Shown here: positions 1 through 6,195 of the stretch, piece by piece | How positions within the stretch are numbered: the first letter of the stretch is position 1 | Layout: each line of letters opens with the position of its first letter | NCBI GenBank assembly: GCA_046290215.1 | Contig: JBKAGC010000025.1 | Location: 1-23,709 of the forward strand | From: JAHRVQ01 sp046290215 | Lineage (GTDB): Bacteria; Pseudomonadota; Gammaproteobacteria; Pseudomonadales; Azotimanducaceae | Length of the DNA: 23,709 nucleotides | Direction of reading: 5' to 3' | Notes under the pieces: generated by a model | Database searches by the model: none | Seen by the model: only the letters and a program-made list of their open reading frames with translations | What the model was told of the DNA's origin: nothing | Translations under genes and position numbers: made by a program

Positions 1-379
1 CATCGGCGCCGTTGGCAATAAAACCATGTTCACATTGGGCAACAAAGCTAATGGCAAACAGCGTCATGACCCCAATGGTTAATACATAACGGACCGGTCC
101 AATTAGCTGACTCAACTGGGAGTCAGTTTCTGCCGAGACGATTTGTGCCGCAAAACTGATCCCCAGCACCCAGATCATTAGCGCCGCAGGTCGTTGAATC
201 GCTGCCAGCAGCGCGTCATCCCAGACGGTATGGGTTTTGGCAGCTCTTTGTTGCAGCCGCTTAAAGAACTGCCTTGTCAGATAGTTGCCCACCACCGTCG
301 CCAACACGACACCAAACACCTCGATCACCACTGGCTGGGTAACAAAGGCAATGACATCAGAGGTGGCAAGATCTTCCAT
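1..379 (-). CDS. MscS-family mechanosensitive channel, N-terminal part (cut by window edge)
   Basis: The reverse strand reads from an ATG at 379-377 to the window edge, giving about 126 residues starting MEDLATSDVIAFVTQPVV. Three hydrophobic segments are visible, at roughly residues 18-36, 62-80 and 93-112. Between the first two lies a basic, amphipathic stretch, KRLQQRAAKTHTVWDDALL. This pattern of helix, basic linker with a WDD-type motif, and further helices is typical of the N-terminal membrane domain of MscS-like small-conductance channels, which release solutes under hypo-osmotic shock. An in-frame TAA lies 12 bases upstream of the ATG, so the gene cannot start earlier. No strong ribosome-binding site is seen. 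The pore helix and the cytoplasmic vestibule lie outside the window, so the family call rests on the N-terminus only. Confidence 0.6.
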   Translation of the reverse strand, partial: MEDLATSDVIAFVTQPVVIEVFGVVLATVVGNYLTRQFFKRLQQRAAKTHTVWDDALLAAIQRPAALMIWVLGISFAAQIVSAETDSQLSQLIGPVRYVLTIGVMTLFAISFVAQCEHGFIANGAD

Positions 380-456
380 GAACGGGTCGCATTAACTCAA
401 CAGGTGGCGAGAATACCAGCCATCGAGCGGCTCAGAAAGGCTCTGTGGTGATTTCC

Positions 457-1170
457 CTACTGGGATTTCTTCTCAGGTAAGCGCGCAAGGTTAAAATTTT
501 TGGGGTAGCGCTTTGCTTGCCTGGCGGGTTGCTCTGAGGCTTTGGCTGCCTGTTCCGCCGTCGGTTTGCCTGGTTTCATGACGGAACTGTCTTGATTGGA
601 CTTGCCAGGCTCGGACTCGCCAGCCACTGCTCGCACCGCAAGTTGTTTCAGCCCAAGCTGGCCAAGTCGAATTTGCGCTTGCTTTGGACTTAAGCCTTTA
701 AGCCAAACCTGATGAACAATTTGCCCAGCCACTAGCTCGGTTTTACCGGCAATGGTCAAACCTTCAGCTGCCAACCTGCGCTCCAGCGCCAGCGCTGCAT
801 CAATGCTAGCGAGACTCGCCACGAGAATCTCCGCAGTCACAGTAGCTTCATCCTTTGTCTCTTGCGTGGGCAGGTCCAGACTCAAACGCCAGGGTTCAAT
901 GCCCATCTTCTGGACCAGCAAGGCCGTGTCCTCAGAAAATTGATCGCCACGAACATACAGACGATAAACCAGCGCATTCGCCACCGTGGCAGATACGATG
1001 TGCACAGGCACATTGAGTCGCGTGCTTAACTGTAGCCTGACAGTCTCCGCCTTAGCGCTATTGTTGTAACTGCCCACAACAAAAACTGTTTCGGCGTATA
1101 GCGGCGCACTGCAAAACATCACCCCTAACACTATCGCCCTTGCTAGATAGCTGATCTTTTTATTTGTCAT
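457..1170 (-). CDS. Secreted protein with two SPOR-like repeats
   Basis: This is a protein of about 237 residues. The start at 1170 (MTNKKISYL) is preferred over the ATG at 1179 because TTAGGA lies 8 bases upstream of it, whereas the same motif touches the earlier ATG. Residues 1-26 form a classic signal peptide (KK, hydrophobic core, LYA cleavage), so the product is exported to the periplasm. Two similar units follow. The first starts ETVFVVGSYNNSAKAE and contains a YRLYVRG strand; the second starts AEILVASLASIDAALALE and contains a HQVWLKG strand. Each has the beta-alpha-beta layout of SPOR domains, which bind denuded peptidoglycan at division sites. The last 55 residues are a low-complexity tail rich in Lys, Pro, Ala and Gln. 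The sequence is divergent, so peptidoglycan binding is inferred. The gene is divergent from lexA. Confidence 0.6.
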   Translation of the reverse strand: MTNKKISYLARAIVLGVMFCSAPLYAETVFVVGSYNNSAKAETVRLQLSTRLNVPVHIVSATVANALVYRLYVRGDQFSEDTALLVQKMGIEPWRLSLDLPTQETKDEATVTAEILVASLASIDAALALERRLAAEGLTIAGKTELVAGQIVHQVWLKGLSPKQAQIRLGQLGLKQLAVRAVAGESEPGKSNQDSSVMKPGKPTAEQAAKASEQPARQAKRYPKNFNLARLPEKKSQ

Positions 1171-1227
1171 ACGAACCATCCTAAGCCTGTTCAGACGTTA
1201 TGTCGACGGGGTCAGGTAGTGAACAAA

Positions 1228-1243
1228 AAGCAAACTTTTGCTT
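1228..1243. repeat. Perfect inverted repeat between the SPOR gene and lexA
   Basis: AAGCAAA-CT-TTTGCTT is a perfect 7+2+7 palindrome. Its right arm overlaps the first two bases of the lexA -35 box (1242-1247). The position suits an operator for a second regulator of lexA or of the divergent gene. The sequence alone does not show that anything binds there. Confidence 0.4.
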
Positions 1244-1269
1244 GCCAGAGAGCAATCCCTGTATATAAT
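1242..1269 (+). promoter_or_regulatory. lexA promoter (sigma-70 type)
   Basis: The -35 box TTGCCA (1242-1247, five of six consensus bases) is separated by 16 bases from a perfect -10 box TATAAT (1264-1269). Transcription would begin near 1276, leaving a leader of about 150 bases before lexA. The -10 box lies inside the SOS box at 1259-1274, so bound LexA would block RNA polymerase directly. This is the usual layout of an autoregulated lexA gene. Confidence 0.8.
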
Positions 1270-1274
1270 CACAG
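1259..1274. promoter_or_regulatory. LexA operator (SOS box), perfect CTGT-N8-ACAG
   Basis: CTGTATATAATCACAG matches the gammaproteobacterial SOS consensus CTGT-N8-ACAG with no mismatch in the half-sites and an AT-rich centre. It sits on the lexA -10 element. Repression by LexA, relieved when RecA filaments trigger LexA self-cleavage, is established for this type of site. Confidence 0.92.
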
Positions 1275-1277
1275 TAA

Positions 1278-1293
1278 CTGTATATAAATCCAT
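1278..1293. promoter_or_regulatory. Degenerate second SOS box
   Basis: CTGTATATAAATCCAT begins four bases after the first box. It keeps the left half-site CTGT and the AT-rich centre, but its right half is poor (CCAT instead of ACAG). E. coli lexA also carries two adjacent operators. This one could bind LexA weakly or cooperatively. Confidence 0.5.
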
Positions 1294-1424
1294 GTACCTT
1301 AACGGGCTCATAGGAGCCGGGGCACACTGATCAGTTACAGCAACTAACTACAACAAGCCAGCAAAATGCGTTTTGTGAACCAGCATTTTTGATCAAGCAG
1401 TAAAAACAGGGAACGAGTGAACAG

Positions 1425-2021
1425 ATGAACAAATTGACGCCACGCCAGGAACAGGTGCTTGAATTCATTAAGTCTCACATGGCAGCCACCGGTTACCCGC
1501 CAACACGCGCTGACATTGCCCAGGAGCTCGGTTTTAAGAGCGCTAACGCGTCGGAGGAGCACCTTAAGGCCCTCGCCAGAAAGGGCGCCATTGAAATGAT
1601 TCCAGGGACTTCCCGTGGCATTAAGTTACCGGAAGATGAAGGTTTACCTATCGTCGGCCGCGTCGCCGCCGGTAACCCCATTCTTGCCCAGGAGCATATT
1701 GAAAATCATTGTCCTATCCCGGCTGACTTTTTCCGCCCGCAAGCAGATTACCTGTTGACGGTGCACGGTGACAGTATGATCGAGTGCGGCATCCTTGACG
1801 GCGACCTGATTGCGGTACACAAAACCCAGGATGTCCATAACGGCGACATCGTAGTGGCGCGCATTGAAGACGAGGTCACGGTTAAACGCCTGAAAAAGAA
1901 CCGTAGTAAGTTTCAAGTGACCTTGTTGCCGGAAAATAAAGACTACTCCCCCATCGAGGTAGATTTACGCCATGAAGCTTTTGCCATTGAAGGGCTGATG
2001 GTGGGCGTCATTCGTCACTAG
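1425..2021 (+). CDS. lexA: LexA, SOS response repressor and self-cleaving protease
   Basis: This 198-residue protein has the usual LexA length. Residues 1-65 form the winged helix-turn-helix DNA-binding domain (LTPRQEQVLEFI at the N-terminus, recognition helix near SANASEEHLKAL). The self-cleavage site is Ala82-Gly83 in GRVAAGNP. The catalytic serine is Ser117 in HGDSM and the general-base lysine is Lys154 in VTVKRL, the standard Ser/Lys dyad of the S24 peptidase fold. LexA represses DNA-damage genes in the cytoplasm and cleaves itself when RecA filaments form on single-stranded DNA. The start is the ATG at 1425, preceded by a moderate GGGAACGAG. It is transcribed alone from an SOS-box promoter and faces topA across a shared terminator. 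I see no sulA-like gene next to it. Confidence 0.97.
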   Translation: MNKLTPRQEQVLEFIKSHMAATGYPPTRADIAQELGFKSANASEEHLKALARKGAIEMIPGTSRGIKLPEDEGLPIVGRVAAGNPILAQEHIENHCPIPADFFRPQADYLLTVHGDSMIECGILDGDLIAVHKTQDVHNGDIVVARIEDEVTVKRLKKNRSKFQVTLLPENKDYSPIEVDLRHEAFAIEGLMVGVIRH

Positions 2022-2063
2022 GTGACGCCTTCGTTAAAGCTGGCTTGATACCTGCGGGCGAAC

Positions 2064-2095
2064 AAAAAAATAGCGCTGTAAAGCGCTATTTTTTT
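2064..2095. terminator. Bidirectional intrinsic terminator between lexA and topA
   Basis: A perfect 14-bp inverted repeat, AAAAAAATAGCGCT and its complement (2064-2077 and 2082-2095), encloses a GTAA loop. The GC-rich core is flanked by an A-run on one side and a T-run on the other, so it forms a hairpin plus U-tract in both directions. It can end the convergent lexA and topA transcripts. Confidence 0.92.
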
Positions 2096-2116
2096 GCCTG
2101 GGGTTTAGGACACCAA

Positions 2117-4822
2117 CTACTTAGCAGAGGCTTTCTTTTTGGCCGGGGCTTTTTTCTTGGCTGGTGCCTTCTTCTTGGCTGGTGCTTTTTTCTTGGCCGG
2201 CGCCTGTTGCTCTACCCAGGCACCATCCACATAGTCGGCTCGCCAACCAGAAGGTTTGCCTTCATCATTTTCCGTCATGACATAGTGTTCTTTCGTCTTT
2301 CGGGCAAACTTCACCAGAGACCGCCGACCCTCTGGGTCCTTAGCCGGCGCTCGCATTAAGAACGCATACTTCGGATCGATTTCGTTTTGGTGGGGTACTA
2401 ACTCGTCCACGTAGGGGGCTCTGGTTTCACGATTTTTGGGAAACTGACTCGCCGCAAGAAAAATACCCGCCGCCCCGTCACGCAAGATATAAGTATCTTC
2501 GACCTTTTGACACTGCAGTTCCGGCATCGGCACCGGGTCCATCTTGGGTGGCGCTGGCTCACCACTACGCAACAACTTACGAGTGTTTTTGCAGTCCTCG
2601 GCAGTACAACCAAAATACTTACCAAAGCGCCCGGTTTTTAGCTGCATCTCAGCGCCGCACTTATCGCACTCAAGCACGGGGCCATCATAGCCTTTAATCT
2701 TAAACTCGCCCTTCTCAATCACGAAGCCATCACAGTCTGGATTATTACCACACACGTGTAGCTTCCGACCTTCGTCAATGAGATAGCTGTTCATGGCTGT
2801 ATCGCATTTAGGGCAGCGCTTTTTGTTGCGCAAGATACGTGATTCTTCTTCATCATCGCCATTGACGCTCACCACCTCATCCCCGGAAATCAGGTTGATG
2901 GTTTGCTTACAACGTTCTTTTGGTGGCAGTGCATATCCAGAGCAACCGAGGAATACACCGGTACTGGCGGTTCTGATTTGCATATCGCGGCCACAAGCCG
3001 GGCACTTGATATCCGTGGGTGAAGGCTCATTGGCACGCATGCCGTTTTCTGACTTGGCAACTTCCAGGCGATTTTCGAAGTCCGCATAAAACTTGTTTAG
3101 CAAGTCCTTCCAAACCACCTCGCCTTCCGACACTTCATCTAACGATTCTTCCAGACCTGCGGTAAAACCGTAATCCAACAAATTCTGGAAATTCTCATCC
3201 AGACGATCGGTCACCAATTCACCAATTTTTTCAGCATAAAAACGTCGATTTTGCAGGGTCACATAGCCGCGGTCCTGAATCGTGGTAATAATCGCCGCAT
3301 AAGTGGAAGGCCGACCAATGCCCTTTTTCTCCAGCTCTTTCACCAGACTGGCTTCGCCATATCGCGCCGGCGGCTTGGTAAAGTGCTGAGAAGGCAAAAG
3401 TTCTTTCAAATCGAGTTTTTGGCCTACTTCATATTCTGGTAACGGCGTCTCGTCTTCCTTCTTACCTGCAGGTGGTTGCGCCCGGGTATAACCATCAAAG
3501 CGCAGGATTCGACCACGTACTTTCAGTTCAAGATCCGCCGCGCTAACCAGAACATTAGTGCTAGTGTATTCCGCATTGGGCATTTGGCAAGCAACAAACT
3601 GACGCCAGATCAACTCATAAAGTCTCTCTGCGTCACGTTCCATACCGGCAATTGAGGTGGTCTTGACACTGACATCCGAGGGACGAATCGCCTCGTGAGC
3701 TTCTTGCGCACCTTCCTTACTAGAGTACAAGCGCGGCTCTTTTGGTAAATATTTTTTGCCATAGTCCGCTTCGATAAGGTCGCGGCAGGCGGCTACAGCA
3801 TCAGCACTCAGATTAGTTGAGTCTGTCCGCATGTAGGTGATGTAACCCGCCTCATACAATCGCTGCGCCAGCATCATGGTTTTCTTCACCCCAAAGCCAA
3901 GCCTGGTACTCGCTGCCTGTTGTAAGGTCGAAGTGATGTAAGGGGCTGTGGGCCGTGTTTGGGTTGGTTTATCCTCGCGGCTCTTCACCACAAAGTCAGC
4001 GCCCTCGAGGACCTGCAACGCCGCATCCGTTTGTTCTTTGCTGGTGGGCCGAAAATTTTCACCCGCTTGTTTCACAACCTGAAATTTGACGGCATCGGCT
4101 TTACTTTGCTCGGCCAAATTCGCAAACACTTCCCAGTATTCCTCCGGGATAAAAGCGCGGATCTCACGCTCCCGTTCAACGATGAGTTTCACCGCTACCG
4201 ATTGCACTCGACCTGCGGATAACCCCCGGGCAATCTTTTCCCAGAGTAATGGCGAGACCATAAAACCCACCACGCGATCAAGAAAGCGCCGCGCTTGTTG
4301 GGCATTAACCCGATGCATATTTAGCTCACCAGGTTCTTCAAAGGCGGCTTGAATGGCCTTTTTGGTAATTTCGTTAAACACCACCCGGCGGTAGCGTGAC
4401 TCATCACCGCCAATGGCCTCGCGCAGGTGCCAGGCAATCGCCTCTCCTTCCCGGTCAAGGTCAGTGGCCAGATAAATATGGTCCGCATCTTTGGCCAGCT
4501 TTTGGAGTTCCGATACCACTTTCTCCTTGCCGGGTAAGATCTGGTAGTTGGCATCCCAATCATGCTCTGGGTCAATGCCCATGCGCGCTACAAGTTGCTT
4601 TTTGGCTTTCTCTTTTTTGTAAGCAGCTTTCTTTTCAGGATCCATCTTGCGGGTCTTGGCGGCTTCTGCGGCACGCGCCTTGGGATCGCTCTTGCTGCTC
4701 CCACTGGTGGGTAAATCGCGAATATGACCAACACTCGACTTCACCACAAAGTCGTTACCAAGATACTTATTAATGGTCTTGGCTTTGGCTGGTGACTCAA
4801 CGATGACTAGGGATTTACCCAT
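2117..4822 (-). CDS. topA: DNA topoisomerase I (type IA)
   Basis: This 901-residue protein relaxes negative supercoils by cutting one strand. The N-terminal TOPRIM domain shows VIVESPAKAKTI (Glu9) and ATDLDREGEA (Asp121, Asp123, Glu125, the metal-binding triad). The active-site tyrosine is Tyr330 in GYITYMRTDST, equivalent to Tyr319 of E. coli. After about residue 590 come three C4-type zinc-ribbon motifs, starting CPACGRDM, CPKCDTAM and CDKCGAEM. A topoisomerase C-repeat-like segment follows, then a Lys/Ala/Pro tail. A charged insertion near residues 41-80, absent from E. coli as I remember it, explains the shifted numbering. The gene has its own promoter at 4899-4927 and ends at the terminator shared with lexA. 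Confidence 0.96.
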   Translation of the reverse strand: MGKSLVIVESPAKAKTINKYLGNDFVVKSSVGHIRDLPTSGSSKSDPKARAAEAAKTRKMDPEKKAAYKKEKAKKQLVARMGIDPEHDWDANYQILPGKEKVVSELQKLAKDADHIYLATDLDREGEAIAWHLREAIGGDESRYRRVVFNEITKKAIQAAFEEPGELNMHRVNAQQARRFLDRVVGFMVSPLLWEKIARGLSAGRVQSVAVKLIVEREREIRAFIPEEYWEVFANLAEQSKADAVKFQVVKQAGENFRPTSKEQTDAALQVLEGADFVVKSREDKPTQTRPTAPYITSTLQQAASTRLGFGVKKTMMLAQRLYEAGYITYMRTDSTNLSADAVAACRDLIEADYGKKYLPKEPRLYSSKEGAQEAHEAIRPSDVSVKTTSIAGMERDAERLYELIWRQFVACQMPNAEYTSTNVLVSAADLELKVRGRILRFDGYTRAQPPAGKKEDETPLPEYEVGQKLDLKELLPSQHFTKPPARYGEASLVKELEKKGIGRPSTYAAIITTIQDRGYVTLQNRRFYAEKIGELVTDRLDENFQNLLDYGFTAGLEESLDEVSEGEVVWKDLLNKFYADFENRLEVAKSENGMRANEPSPTDIKCPACGRDMQIRTASTGVFLGCSGYALPPKERCKQTINLISGDEVVSVNGDDEEESRILRNKKRCPKCDTAMNSYLIDEGRKLHVCGNNPDCDGFVIEKGEFKIKGYDGPVLECDKCGAEMQLKTGRFGKYFGCTAEDCKNTRKLLRSGEPAPPKMDPVPMPELQCQKVEDTYILRDGAAGIFLAASQFPKNRETRAPYVDELVPHQNEIDPKYAFLMRAPAKDPEGRRSLVKFARKTKEHYVMTENDEGKPSGWRADYVDGAWVEQQAPAKKKAPAKKKAPAKKKAPAKKKASAK
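2132..2203 (-). repeat. Four 18-bp in-frame repeats encoding APAKKK in topA
   Basis: Four tandem units of 18 bases encode Ala-Pro-Ala-Lys-Lys-Lys, followed by a final ASAK before the stop. The copies differ at wobble positions (for example cttcttctt versus ttttttctt), so the array is not freshly duplicated. Such histone-H1-like tails bind DNA non-specifically and occur at the C-terminus of several bacterial topoisomerases I. Confidence 0.85.
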
Positions 4823-4859
4823 ATAAACTTTCTCTACGCTGCTGTACGTGACTGATTTT

Positions 4860-4885
4860 AGGTCGCCAGCCTACCTGGCTGACCT
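4860..4885 (-). promoter_or_regulatory. Hairpin at the predicted 5' end of the topA mRNA
   Basis: AGGTC-GCCAG (4860-4869) pairs with CTGGC-T-GACCT (4875-4885), giving a 10-bp stem with one bulged base and a 5-base loop. It begins about seven bases downstream of the start site predicted from the topA promoter. It has no T-run, so it is not an intrinsic terminator. A 5' hairpin of this kind often protects an mRNA from decay; its role here is inferred. Confidence 0.55.
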
Positions 4886-4898
4886 CAAAGGGGCGACA

Positions 4899-4927
4899 TA
4901 TATAGTGGCAATTTTTAGGAGGGTCAA
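4899..4927 (-). promoter_or_regulatory. topA promoter (sigma-70 type)
   Basis: On the minus strand TTGACC (4927-4922) is followed after exactly 17 bases by TATATA (4904-4899). Both boxes are close to consensus. Transcription would start near 4892, giving a leader of about 70 bases. A TTGACA lies further upstream at the 4970s but has no matching -10 box at a normal distance. Confidence 0.7.
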
Positions 4928-5030
4928 GGCCCCATTGCCTTTTTAGCTTAGCCGAACCTGAAGGACGATTGTCAAGCGGGACAGCAAAATCATTTCCCAA
5001 CAGATTCACTTCGTGTCGGGTTATACGACC

Positions 5031-5543
5031 CTAAACTTCTACGGTTCGCTTAAGGAAATCAATCACTTCGGTGACTTCACCGCGTTCATGCCAGTAGAGG
5101 GAAATAAACTGATTTTTTTCTTCAATCTGTTTCACGTCAGCGGGTAAATGATCCACCTGAGCCGACAAATGGTCATACAAAGCCCCGTCTTTGAGCGCGC
5201 TCTGCGCATCAGCCCAGTACCATTGGCTGGTTAATTGCGGGCGCTTCTCAGCAGCAAACCGCAGCAGTTTCCAGCTGAGTTTCTCTGCCTCAAGGGCACT
5301 GCGGCCGCGGTGAATTCGATAGGCTGCCACAGATAATTCTCTGGGCAAGGCCTTGCCAGTAGTGGAACGGTGCTTTTTTGGGTCAGGATCGGGATCTTCA
5401 ATCCTCACCAGTTCCACACTAATGCCTTTGCTCATGGCCAAACGGCGCTTGGTCATCTGCTCGCGCTGCTCCTTACTGGGTAAAACCCGAATAATCGGCG
5501 CAACAATAACCAGCAATATAATCGCGATAATCAGATAAACCAT
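5031..5543 (-). CDS. Small membrane-anchored protein of unknown function
   Basis: I do not recognise this 170-residue protein. Residues 1-20 (MVYLIIAIILLVIVAPIIRV) form one hydrophobic helix with positive charges after it, so it is probably an N-terminal membrane anchor with the remainder in the cytoplasm. A basic linker (PSKEQREQMTKRRLAM) and a D/P-rich stretch (EDPDPDPKKH) follow. The C-terminal half, from about residue 75, is helical and rich in Trp, Leu and Glu. No catalytic motif is evident. The gene lies upstream of topA with 208 bases between, including the topA promoter, so it is probably transcribed separately. It is divergent from the UspA gene. No good ribosome-binding site precedes the ATG. 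Confidence 0.7.
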   Translation of the reverse strand: MVYLIIAIILLVIVAPIIRVLPSKEQREQMTKRRLAMSKGISVELVRIEDPDPDPKKHRSTTGKALPRELSVAAYRIHRGRSALEAEKLSWKLLRFAAEKRPQLTSQWYWADAQSALKDGALYDHLSAQVDHLPADVKQIEEKNQFISLYWHERGEVTEVIDFLKRTVEV

Positions 5544-5650
5544 GGCAAATCACTCAGTACAATCAGATAAATACCCGGTTGAGCTTACCCTTTTTCCTGT
5601 GTAAGTTTACGCCAAACAACAATAATTGGCTGGTCATAGGAGCGATTCTG

Positions 5651-6085
5651 ATGGGTGAATACAAACACATACTGGTTGCGGTCGACCTTACTGAGGAGTC
5701 TCATCTGGTTGCCCGGCGAGCTTGCAAACTCCGCCAGGAAAACAATTCAGAGATTAGTTGCCTGCACGTGATTGAGCCACTTAGCCTTGCCTACGGCGGC
5801 GATATCCCAATGGACTTGTCTACCATTCAAGAGCAAATCCAAGAAACCGCGAAGACCCATCTCGCTGAATTCGCCAAGAGCCTCGGCATTCCCCCTGAAA
5901 ACCAACACCTGATCTTTGGCCGACCAGAAACAGAAATTCATGCCATGGCAAATCAGATCGAAGCAGACCTGATTGTGGTGGGCAGTCATGGCCGACACGG
6001 TCTGGCCTTGCTGATGGGGTCAACTGCCAACGGTGTGTTACACGGCGCTCCGTGCGACGTCCTAGCGGTCAGAGTAGGCAACTAA
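5651..6085 (+). CDS. Universal stress protein, UspA family
   Basis: This is a 144-residue single-domain Usp protein. The start at 5651 (MGEYKHILVAVDL) is set by AGGAG at 5638-5642, eight bases upstream; an upstream TTG in the same frame adds residues foreign to the family. The Usp fold is shown by the first strand HILVAVDLTEES, the strand ISCLHVIEP, the strand DLIVVGSHGRHG, and a glycine-rich loop leading to MGSTANGVL and DVLAVRV. The loop spacing (G-2x-G-8x-G-S) is one residue shorter than the classic ATP-binding Usp motif, so nucleotide binding is uncertain. Such cytoplasmic proteins aid survival in growth arrest and stress. It is a single-gene unit divergent from the membrane-anchored protein. 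Confidence 0.92.
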   Translation: MGEYKHILVAVDLTEESHLVARRACKLRQENNSEISCLHVIEPLSLAYGGDIPMDLSTIQEQIQETAKTHLAEFAKSLGIPPENQHLIFGRPETEIHAMANQIEADLIVVGSHGRHGLALLMGSTANGVLHGAPCDVLAVRVGN

Positions 6086-6195
6086 CTGATCCCACGGCCA
6101 AATACCCAAGGGCAAATAAAAGCACCGACAGCCCTTATCAAAACCAGTTAAAAAAGTTATCGTCGCGTCATTAAATGTCATAGCGCGTCCGAGCA

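Noticed and set aside
194..451. An 85-codon plus-strand open frame overlapping the MscS-like gene.
   Set aside because: It is antisense to a frame with clear transmembrane segments and shows no domain or ribosome-binding site.
1366..1392. A nine-codon upstream open frame (MRFVNQHF) in the lexA leader.
   Set aside because: It has no Shine-Dalgarno sequence, and such short frames are expected by chance in a 150-base leader.
2132..2203. The regular 18-bp array was considered as a CRISPR or other non-coding repeat.
   Set aside because: The units are in frame, adjacent without spacers, and encode the known type of lysine-rich topoisomerase tail.
2045..2359. A plus-strand frame rich in Gly, Phe and Leu that looks like a membrane protein.
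   Set aside because: It is the antisense of the Lys/Ala/Pro repeats of topA; the apparent hydrophobicity comes from the reverse of lysine codons.
4396..4773. A 125-codon plus-strand frame within topA.
   Set aside because: It runs antisense to the conserved TOPRIM domain and has no family features.
4815..5009. A 64-codon minus-strand frame between topA and the unknown membrane protein.
   Set aside because: It overlaps the topA start and spans the topA promoter and hairpin; it has no ribosome-binding site or recognisable feature.
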